The translations under genes were made by a program, and so were the position numbers. The notes under the pieces are model-generated. The model ran no database searches. It was not told the origin of the DNA and worked only from the letters and a program-made list of their open reading frames with translations. Shown one piece after another: positions 37,401 to 49,400 of a stretch of 64,000 nt of DNA. This DNA comes from Blastobasis lacticolella (lineage: Eukaryota > Arthropoda > Insecta > Lepidoptera > Blastobasidae): positions 13,500,563-13,564,562 of the forward strand of contig LR990048.1 of assembly GCA_905147135.1 (NCBI GenBank), given 5' to 3'. Position 1 is the first letter of the stretch, and every line of letters starts with the position of its first letter.

Positions 37401-40400
37401 CAAAACATATAACTCGTACACACCTCGGCTCTAAGTCCTCCATCTCCCCAATAGTGGGGTTCTCCGGCCTCAGCACGTTCAGGTCCTTATGCGGTGTTAT
37501 CACGACCAGGTGGCTCTCCAGCTTCCCCTGGAGCTGGGCCATGATGATCCTTTGCAGGTCCTCGTATTTGTCAGCTGGAGGCGCAGCTGTCCGGAGGTCC
37601 GTCTCCCCGCCGCTGGTCTCGCTCGGCGCTGACTGCTCGTACTCTCGGGAGCCATTGCTGCCGTTGCTGTGGACAAAATATTTGAAATTAGAATGGGGTT
37701 TATTTAGTTTATTAATTATTTAATATTATTAAGATTGTAAATGCGAAAGTTGTTAGGATGTTTGTTACTCCTTCCCGCGAAAAGTATTGAACGGATTTCA
37801 ATTTATTTTTATTTATTTTAATCAGGTAGTAAACAGTCATGTTACATTGCATGAATTTTCCAATTATATACAACTACCCTAAATGCCAATTCTTATAGCA
37901 CAGAATAAACTTTGATGAAATTTGGCCGTAATCTAGCTTTAAACCAGAACAGCACATATACTATAGACTATTTATCCCGAAATTCAATGTCGTTCCCAAG
38001 TGAACTGGTCCGGAACGCTAAAACACTAAATTTTACGCAGACGAAGTCACGGGCAAAAGCTAGAATTATAATCGGCTCACGAGGCTGTTAAACCAGCCTC
38101 AGGCTCCCCATCAGAAGACCTTGGGCAACCTTGCTTCGACAATTGTAGGTAAATGTCCTAATTGGCAACGGTCGTGCCACGGGCGGTTTTGAGGTCTCCT
38201 ATTTTGGTCAGGCAAGCCCGTCGTATGACCGACCGTTGGCAACTAGGACAGCGCCTTGGGAGGCACACCAATATAGTGCCGACCTCGATGCGGTGCGGAA
38301 GTTCGAATAGCCTTTTATTTATTTAATTATAAATTAGTTTCCTAAATAAATTGTAAAAGAAAAATTTTTTTTTGAAAATCTAGTACCTAGGACGAAAAAA
38401 TGGCACCTAGTACGTACTCCAATCGAACCTTTATCCAAAAAACCAACCTCTTTCACTCAGAGTATCAGTAATTTCCTAGTCACCAGTAATCTAATAAAAT
38501 CGTTATGGATGGTATATTTGAGTATAAACCTACTACAAACAGATTTGAAAAAAGGTAGGTAAATTGGTTTTATTGTTATTGAAAAAGCTTTTAAGAAGAT
38601 GATGTTCATTTGTCACAGTTAATTAAATTCAGCCCACTGCTTTTGATAAATATCAGTGTAAAATGAGAACAATTATTTTGAGTAGCAATTACGAAAGTTT
38701 TGAAGGTAGATAAAACAGTTAAAACTGAACGGGAAGCTTAAATTATTTGCCGTCCATAAATGATTTAAGCTAGTCCAGGACGCCGTCACAGGCTAGTCAT
38801 AGAATTTGACTATATACATAGGTACAAGTGATAGCAAATAGTAGGTAGCTAAACATAATAACTGTATCTAGGTTGCTTTTTTGCTATATCTTTAAATGTC
38901 GTTCAATATTTTATATTAATTTTGTTTTACAAGAGCAATCCGAGTTTCTTTACCCGCCAAGTGGTCACGTGAAAAGAAAACTAATTAACTTTGATCTTAC
39001 TGTCTTCCATATTTCGATGAAGTGTTTCGTATGTACGCCCCCCTTTGGAACGCCAAGTTAAACTTGACGGACTTTAGGTATACCTAATGGATCTGGATGC
39101 AGAGCGTAAACTCTTCATACTCAACTTAATGCTTTTTAGATAACATCAAGTAGTGTCAAGTCCACCAGTGGGCTGCCACGGGCTGTTGCTGTTAATGGTA
39201 TCCACAGAATAAAAACTAAAAATTCTTTATTACGTAAAATAATAACTATTTTGATATTGCTAAGAATAAAGTAACTGTATGATGTACTGGGAACGTGGCA
39301 CAAAATAATATGTACTTAATTCGATTTTTTCAATAAACTGATTTGTATTTGTAAGTAATTAACGACAAACAATAGAACCTTACCGCCGAGGGAGTTGGAC
39401 ATTTGCTCTAACAGACGGTTGAATGAAACAAGCGTTATAGCTTTCGACAGGCTGATTCCCCAGCAGTTATTAAATATAAGTAAGGGTTTCTTTTAGCTAT
39501 TATTATCTACTTTATATAAAAAAAATTGTAATACTTAATGGATAGGGGTCCTGTGCCGTCATGTACCGATGACTCTTTTCTGATATTAGATTTTATATAC
39601 ATTAGATGAACATTAACCGATGCTCTTACGGTGAGGGAAAACATCGTGATGAAGCCTGCACATTCAGAGGACTGAGTGTGTAACCATGATCCAATCTTTT
39701 CAGGTTTCCCTGGTAGCAGGATCACGGAGCTCCACTGTAATTACCTGATCTGCCAAATCCTGGATTATGGTCAAGGCGGACCTCGGACTTTCGTGCGTGA
39801 AAGCAAAACCGGGACATTATTAAAGCAAGATATTCCACAGTTTGATATAATGTACCTATTTCAGAAGTGAATATCTCGCCTAAACAGCACGCTAGAATAA
39901 TTACAACACAAGTACCTTAGGAAAGCCCCGGAGACAACGTTTTTGCGTAGTATTAAGTACAAGCTGATATAAATCTAGTGTCTATTGACTTACTATTGTC
40001 ATAATATTAACTTTTAATCGGCATTGTGCATTGTACACTAAATCACATGCACCTTGGCAGACATTGCACGTGTATAACCATTAAAAAGCCATGCAAAATT
40101 AGATGTTATACTTAATTAAGTGTAACATTCGAAATTCACACTTTAATAGATACTTTTATTTTATTAGTAAATTTTCTGCGCGCGATTGGATGTAGTATTT
40201 CTCTTTGGTTTGCCATAATTTGTTGACGTTTAATAAGCTAATAATTAATACTTATTGATTGAGAGATTGAATTTCTGGAGCCAAATTGGTCGCGCACTGT
40301 GCGGTTCCAAAGGAACTTTCTTCCACGCACACTAACGTTGTGGAATGAACTACCTGGAGAGGCTTATCCTGAAGAGTACAACTTGGAGTTCTTCAAGAAA

Positions 40401-43400
40401 GGGTTGAAAAGGTTTTTACAGGGTCGGCAACGCGTGGTTGATCGTCTATAGGCTGGGGTGACTGCTTACCATCAGGCAAGCCGTAAGCTTATTTCCCACA
40501 TTAGAGGAAAAAGTTTTTTTTTGGAAATTTACATTGATACAATAATTTTAATGTCATTAAATGCAATCCAATGCATCTCTGTTTATACGATGCTAATATT
40601 GAACTTGCTTAGTGGATTGTCCCAGCTATTGGCCCCGTGTAAATGGTTCTTTAGTTCACTTCCAAGCATCGCGATCGCTACGCGCAGCTCCAGCGTCGCA
40701 GCAACGACACTAACACCGCTGGGTACCGATTCTGGTGTGTAATGCAGTTGTTATTATGTTGCAATGTAACTGTGATGTTACTATAACTACGTCGAGGTAT
40801 CGAGTCAGTCCCAGCATCATCCCAGTTAAATTGCAGTTAAATCGTTGACAGAATTGAAGGCAGTTTGACAACTAAGAAAGATGCAACTTAGTAATTAATT
40901 AATTTATTTATTTATTGGAGTACCAACAGCCATATAAAACCATAATGCAACTAAAGTAGCAGAAAACGAATTGTGGAAAAGTTCGAACTCATAAAAGTTG
41001 CAACTCAACATCCGTCATTTGAATAACAATCACACGATTGACATGCGATGCAATTGTAATGTTACTGCAACTAAGACGATTTCCGTACCAGAATCGAAGC
41101 CCTGGAGCCACCAACTAATTCCAAATTTGATTAATTCAAACATTCAAATTTAAACACTGTAAAAGCTCAACATCTTTTTTGTAGCTTTTTTACTCTACTC
41201 TCGCTACTCTAATAGACTCCTAGTACCTAGCTTCCCGTCAACAAAAGGTCAAAATCAATCAAAATCAAAATTTCTTTATTTAGTAGGAAATTGAAATATA
41301 TATCTCTTTCAATCGTCATATGGGATTGTAATAGGCAAGTGGGACGGTTGGCCGCCCCAGAGCCAAAGCACATCCACCCTACGCCGATAACAGCGACACG
41401 TGCGGCCGTAGCCGCCAGCGCGTTAGGTATAACCCGCGTCACAAATGAAGAGACTAGTCAAATGATAGTGGAGGGGATTTCGTACAGGTAATCTTATGGA
41501 GCGCAAGTCAAACCACGTGACCCGCCAAGTCTCTTCTTATTTGACACTAGCTATAATGCGCGAGAGTCGATCATCGTTGCCGGAGTTGCGCGTCACTATC
41601 GCGATCCTCAGAAGTGGACCTTTGGTATTTCATTTAGCAACTACATATCACATAAAAAGAGTACGTAGATGTGATCATTATTTACAAAATCAATCAATGA
41701 CTGCTTTTCGCGGTGAACGTATAAAAATACGTTTATAATAAAAATTAAGCATTTGTAATAAATGCAGAGAGGAGGAGAGGAAATTTTGTTGTAGAGTAAA
41801 TTTTCAAGCTTAAATAGTCCAGGAGCAGCCAACTTGAACAGTGTTAATTAACCGCATTTGTGAGCCGAAATGAAGTGAGATGTCCAAATTATTTCGACGC
41901 AATTCTGGTTGGCTCGTATCTATTCTATCTACCTTCTTTTCAAGGTTTCGTAGGAAAAAGCATCGAATGCATATTCTATTTATTTCAAATTACATCAAGT
42001 TACTCGTTATTAGGTAATTATTTAGATCTTTGATAAATTGTTACTATGTAGGATAAATGCTGGAGCTGCAAGGACGTCACTCGCTTGGCACTGAATTCGC
42101 TAAAAACAGCTATGGTCGGTCTTTCAAAAATTAAGATATCCGTAGCTGAACTAAGGTCTGAGACATGGGTTATACAGAATAGCATCTGAAGTGGCAATAA
42201 CCTGGCCATACTAGATCGCAGAACCGACGATTAAATGAATAAACATAATTCATTCTGGTCAGGTTCCCCTGTTAAACAGGGCCACGGAGGTTAGATGGCA
42301 GTCGCTTCATTGTAATTCAAAATTACCTGAATTGTAATTACCTGAATTGTAATTACCTGATCTGTCAAAATCGTGGATTATGGTCAAGGTGAATCCCTGG
42401 CCCTCGTACGAGAGTACAACCGGTGTTATGATTACATTGGAGAACCGATAGCCGAGGAAGCCAGTGGCGACCATCGACCTACAAGATGGGGTGACGACCT
42501 TGATGATCGATGGATTCAAAGTCCATCGCAGTAGAATTCGTGGTAAGTCCAGCAAAGGACGGCTGGCGATATTGCCAATTTCACAATTGATTGCTATAAT
42601 ACAGCTACTGTATAGTAGCACCAAGCGATAACTTAATCGTTTATGGATGCTAATGGATTATTAATTATATTGCCCGTTTTAGAGGCTAGATCCATGAACG
42701 GAGCGCTCAATAATTTCGACAATGCAGCCAGACAGGCTATTGAATCAAAATAATTTAACCATTGACATGTTGTTGCTCACTTTAGTTTTCGGTAACGAAA
42801 TTATGTAGTATAATAGGATCCTGATTAGTCCGTATTGACTGACAGTGGTAAAAATTATAAAGTGTGGATATGGCAATATCAATTGGAAAATCTGTCATTG
42901 TCAGTCGTTGTTAGTCTTTCTTGTAAATATTCAGTTATTTGGTCACTAATATTATCTTGAACTTGTACTGTTAGTTTGTCTAAATTATTAATCATGCAGA
43001 AAATTATCTCCCGCACTTCCTTTTAATTGTTTTGCCCATAATTTAATAATATTTTTATAACTCACGAAAATAAACAATCCTATAGAAATCAAATTGTTTG
43101 TTATGACTTTTATGAATGACGTTCTATGACGTTTTAAAAACTTGGCATAAGTTGCCATACAGAGATTGTTTTGTTAATTTTTTTTTTAATATGCGTTGCG
43201 GACTTAATCTATTAATTTTAGTGGTCTGTGGAATTATTTTGTGCTATCTGAGTACAATTGGGCGGTTTGTGTCTTGTATATCGTAAAAGTCACCTTTTCA
43301 TAATTACGATAATCAGGGTAATCTAAGATGATAATAGTAGCTGCATAAATTGTAAATTTGAAGACTTATAATATTAGTTGAAAAAAATGCTTTTATTCTC

Positions 43401-46400
43401 TTGGCTTTATACGTATTTTTATTATGGCAGGCTTACTGCACCAATTGAGCGAATGCTCTGAGAACATTAATTCGATTGGTGTAATGTAAAAAAGTTAGAG
43501 CATTTCTATATTCATTGTTCATTGCATTTCTGAGATGAAACTGAGAGGGACTGCTGTAGATATATCTATGCTACAACAGGAAAGTTTTCGATCTCGAAAG
43601 TTAGTGACATATAAATATATATAAATATATGTGTAGCGAATTTAATTTTTGAATAAATTATTTACTATTTAGATATAAGTGTAAAACAATTTGCGAATAA
43701 AGATGATAGTGTATAGCTTTTTACGATTAGAATTAAAATTGTGAACAGATGAGGCCCAATTATATTTAATATAAGGGAAAATATTCACAGAACAACAGCA
43801 GAGTAGGTAAAGAAAATAAAAACTCGTTAAACCCGTATGAAGAGGGAATTTTTTGGGAAATACAATATATGAGCACAAAATTATCCTTATCGACCGTAAC
43901 ATTTCAGATATAAATAATTTCTTCGTGTATCGATATTGTAACTTTATACCTAACTATAAGATAAAATAATTATAACTATAAAATAACGAATACTGGGAAT
44001 TTCAAAGCGATAAGCCCATAACCAATTGTTGATTGACGAATGTCTTCTTGATTAAATAAACAATTCTGGAATACCCAGTAATGAGGTCATGATGGTTAAT
44101 TTCATTTTCAATAAGTAATAAAGATATCGGCACTTGTTCACTTCAAATATCGTTGGTACCTACAAATTTGGATCGACAGTGTGCCTATTTTACTATCGGT
44201 CAACATTGACCTGTGAACTGGGATTTTCCCAGAATATCACAATAATATTGCCAACGTTTAAAGAATAGCTATTACAGTATGATATAATATGGACCTATTT
44301 TACCTAGAGCTATGGTCACTACAGGAAAAATAAAATTAATTATTCATACAATACCGTTTTCAAACCACGTCCCGAGCCACAACGACCAATTGTGAGTGAG
44401 TAATTTGGTCCTAGTAGCCCAAGATAAACTATAATGAACTATAAACTCTCCATTAGCTAAATACTTATCAGCTTTTAGGTTTATTATCGTTTTTCTACGT
44501 CAATTGCTATCAATTCATTTTAATATTTTGAGTTGCAAGGATGATATTAAAAAGTGTGTAGAAGGAGGGAGTAATAAAAAATTATTAATATGTTAATTAA
44601 ATAACTTTAATTTAAGGTAAAACACTTATAATAATTATAACAATCTCAATACTGAAAAACTAGTCTTAAAAATAAATTACAATATGAATACTATGCTTTT
44701 TTAGAAGCTAATTTAACATATTCTAAAATTGTAAGATAACAAAATACATAATAAGTGGACAAAGATAAGCAGTTGTTTCTTTGCTTGCGGAGATCTCTTA
44801 CTACTGTTGCTAGATCGATCGTCGAACTCTCATTGTATCTCGATATGCTGATGTCTAGAGCGCAGAAAGCTCCTGTGCGATTTAATCCAGCAGAGCAGTG
44901 GACCACCATAGGAGGAAAGTTGGAACTCTTGTTATCAAACTCCACATGTGCTTGAGCCTTTCTGACTTTGAGAACAAAGTTAAGAAAGTTTGATCGGCTT
45001 TGAGGCACGCTTTTATGAGGCCAATCGGTGTAAGTGAAGTGTGTGAGGTCTAATGAGTCTCCACTGTCGTCTGTCATCCGTAGCTTGGTCACTATATGGT
45101 CACAAAAGGTCTTTACTTTCTTTGTTTCAATGATGAAGTCACCGAACCACACTGTCCTTCCTTTCTTCGGGTCCCAGTACTGGTAACAGACTTCCTGTTC
45201 TTCTTCGTGTGTTTTTGTCAACATAACGATAACTCTGGATTGATATCCAAACACCATTTTCCAAAAATCTTCGGCTGTTGACTGAAGTGGGCCCTGACAG
45301 CACAAATACTTGCCTCGAGTTTTGTACCCGTTGACGTGATTGGCGTTAATATAGTCGCTTTCTCCGTTTTCTGCTGGTAAGATCACTCTGTTATGATCAA
45401 AACAAGGTAAAAACCAGTATCTATTTTTCAAAATATTTTCTTCCTTCATCGATATGCTGCAACTGTACTCAACTTTTTCGTCTAATATTCTCCGTTGTTC
45501 TTGTTCGAGGATCTTGATTATTCTTTCTTCATTGTAACTAACGCCAGATTCTTTTTTCGTAGAAATCCCACCCATTTTTAAAAATTTATTTTCACAGGAT
45601 GAGAGTCCTTGTTTCGACTGAAGATCAGTATCGACTGAAAATATTATACTGATCGTGACACATTTATACTAATGAATTTCAGCATTAATATTAACTTTTT
45701 CCTCCCTGAATGAACAATTTAACCAATATGACGCACGAGGTTTCAGTTTATTGAGTTTGATATTTATTTCAACATCATTAAAAATTAATTTTATCTATAA
45801 AAATTCCCATGTGGTTAATTAACAAGCCTATCAGTGAGTTCAAATGTTATCATGAACTTCTTTTCCTTTAAAAACCTTACAAATTACAATCAAAACCCTT
45901 TATTTGGAGTTTAGGAAACTAAAGCGATGATATGGAGCATCATGTTTCAGTATATGAAATTAACTATTTCTTATATTATTTAACATTACTAATTTTCAAG
46001 TAATACTTCCTCTACAGGAAGTGAATCACCATAATGTAGTTAACTTTAGGCAGTCAAAGGACCAATATAAATAGGATTTCTCTATGAATTGTATCATAAC
46101 TTTATTTTTGATTGTACGAACAGTACCTTTGATTTTTTTTCTGATTTTTGAAAGAAAAATTTAAAAAGAGGAAGGGTGTAATTGTATCGAAAGCTCTGCA
46201 AAAGATAAGACAGGTGAACAAAGACTCTATCAGCCAAGCAGAGAATTAAGTTTTTTGTTACAACGTATGACATAAATTCGTTATAAACAATATGAAGTAA
46301 TGTAGATTGGTAACGTCCCATATGGAGCACGCGGTAATTCGGACGGCGATAACATTTAACCTATGGGAAAACCCGCGATAGAAAGTATTTTTGTTTATGA

Positions 46401-49400
46401 ATCCCTCTATATCAGCCGACTATATAAGAGTCTTCCAGTAGGAAGCAGTATTATTGCGATTCGGGACTTCAAGAAGTGACATCTTACTCTCTCTAAAAAT
46501 GGATTCTGATAAATTAAACGACACATTCGGTCCAGATCCTACAAGCAGAAACTATACGATATTCCATTTGATTGCTAAATCTGACTGTCACGATATTTTG
46601 GATAGAATATATAACCATTCTGGAGATAAAGACTTTCAGCACATACTAAAACTCAAGGATGACGACGGAAACACGTGTCTCCATACTGTCGTAAGGTGCC
46701 GAAGTGGAAGTGATGCTGACGATATGATATCGTTGATGGTAGCTATGGGAGCAGACTTGAATGCCCAGGATAATGCAGGAGACACTGTTTTGCATAAAGC
46801 AGTGAAAAAGGGGGACCACAAGCTGGTAGAAGGATTAGTAGAGATGCACGCCGATAAAGACATTAATAATGAAGATGGATTGACGGCTTATCAAATTGCT
46901 GAGCAAAACAATGATGAAGAAATAATGAAGATGCTTATAATGAAGATTGAAGAAAATAATAGTTCTGGATGTTTAGTAAGCCCGTTTAACTTAAGTGAAA
47001 TTCTAGGTTTTCTATCAAATTCAACAGATTAACTACTTTTATTTTTGCTTGTGAATTGTGCAAGCTTTGATTTTATAAGCCATAGTTTTTAAGTGTTTTA
47101 TTAAATGGGTGAATTGTAAGGGTGAATGATAATTGTAATTAGAATGTATAAGTTTTAAATGATTATAATCTTTTACCCTTATAAATTTATCTGTATAAAT
47201 TTTGCGTGGGCATAAACGGATGTCCTTTGGTTAACCAGTACCTAAAGTTCTTATCAACGAACACTGAGGGAAACCAACCCGTAACTATGATTCAGAATGG
47301 GTACTTTTGATAGGAATTGTCACTGCAATTTTCTCAAAATAAAACGATGCGCATGTCTCTCGTTTTAGGTCTTTGAAAAAATAAAAACAGGGTTACATAT
47401 TAAATCCTTAATTTCATTAGGTGTTTAAAAAAATTTTTTACAAATTCCTTACATAACTTTGGTATCTTTAGTTTATTTATAAAATACAATCACACTAGAA
47501 ATTACATAAATCTTATACTAACTTATCTTATGACTGAATTTATTCTTAAAAAATATTAATAATAATACCATCAGTCGTGATAAGTATAAGGATGCAGAGA
47601 AATTTCAGTTTTTTTATCTAAAATCCAATATCTTTTTCTAAATTATGTTTTACTTAACTTTTTAAGTACTATTCGATCTTACAATGAAATGTTCTTAGAA
47701 CTACGTTTACATTTTACGGGCAAAGACACATACTTAATGAATCTTCAAATTAAACAAATTTAGTTAATAAAAAAATTCATGTTTTGTTTATTTTAAGTTT
47801 ACAATAAATATTTTTTTCTGTTTAGGTTATTTTATTATTTTTTATTTAACTGTCAAACGTGATAGTTCCTCCAAATCACTTAGAGCTAACACACATATGA
47901 GTAATTAAATTTTTCAAGGATTCTTTGTTGGTAAAAAATACAAATACGCTCAATATTTCAGCACTAAATATCAAAAATTTATTTAATACACAACCAGAAG
48001 ATCACTATTAAAAAAATTAAAATTTTGAGTTAAAATACTATAGATAAAGATCACAAATCAATAGTCATAATTTCCGTGAGCCCTTAGTTCAAACATGATA
48101 TCAATTTTAAAAAACTATAGCAGGAAAAAGACTTCACTAACTTATAAATAGTTCCATTTACAAGATCTTATTAATGAGCAACCGACTGGAGGCAAAAGAA
48201 ATAAGATTTGACCTGAGCCTGATCCCAGCATTGAAAAACCCGAATGTTAAATAATAGGATGATAAAAATATTACTAAGCGGCAAATATCTTGAGGAAAAA
48301 AGGTTCCAAAAAGAATCACTTTGTAGGGTTTTGAACGTGCTGAATGACACACAATTTTGCAGTTAAAAAAAAATTTCTTTAAATTTACAAATTTAATTGG
48401 TTTGAAATTTTAACTTTCAACATCGAAATTATCCCTGTACAAACTCACTGTTAGTGAAAAGGTATTCCTGACAATGTAATAATTACAGTGCCATTCGTCT
48501 ATGCAGATATGTTCCATGTGTCACATTTTACGATAAGATTCTAGTTATTAAATTTTTTTTTAAATTGGTCTATACAAGTTTATTTTTAAAATATTGAATG
48601 AAGTCGAGTCGAAGTCGAGATTGAACACTTTTAAGAACATTATATAATTATAACGTTTAATATTGAAATCTTGGACTGGACTATCGATATATCGAAGCAT
48701 TGAAGTGTTTGTACAAAAACGCCACTATGTCAGTTCGTCTCCAGGACAAGACCACAGAACCTATTCAGCTGCAGCGAGGTGTTAGACAAGGTGATGTCAT
48801 ATCTCCGAAGTTGTTTACCGCTGCACTGGAGGATATCTTTAGGCTTCTGGACTGGGACGGACTTGGCATCAATATTAACGGCGAGTACCTCACGCACCTC
48901 AGATTTGCTGACGATATCGTAGTCATGGCTGAAACCCTGGAAGACTTGGGCAAAATGCTCGATGACCTCTGTAGTGCCTCTCAACAAGTAGGTCTTAAAA
49001 TGAACATGGACAAGACGAAAATTATGTCGAATGTCCATGTTGTGCCTACTCCAGTGACAGTTGGAGGCACTCCACTTGAAGTTGTTGACGACTATACATA
49101 CCTAGGACAAATAGTCCGGCTAGGTAGGTCCAATTTCGAGAAAGAGGTCAATCGACGAATCCAACTCGGTTGGGCAGCGTTCGGGAAGCTACGCCACATA
49201 TTTTCGTCCCAATTACCGCAGTGTCTCAAGACGAAGGTCTTTGACCAATGTGTGTTGCCAGTGATGACTTACGGAGCTGAAACGTGGCCACTCACTATGG
49301 GCCTTATAAGAAAGCTAACTGTTACCCAAAGGGCAATGGAAAGAGCTATGCTCGGAGTTTCTTTGCGCGATCGAGTCAGAAATGAGGAGATCCGCAAGCG

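Noticed and set aside
41291..41738. Two consecutive short frames in a GC-balanced stretch of intron 1
   Set aside because: No domain, no splice continuity, and a mobile-element-like T-rich block adjoins; more likely a repeat.
44755..44955. Plus-strand frame over the PTP gene
   Set aside because: Antisense shadow of the PTP catalytic-domain end.
46454..46498. N-terminal extension of the ankyrin protein from 46454
   Set aside because: That position is TTG, not ATG, and would sit only a few bases from the putative transcription start; the ATG at 46499 is preferred.
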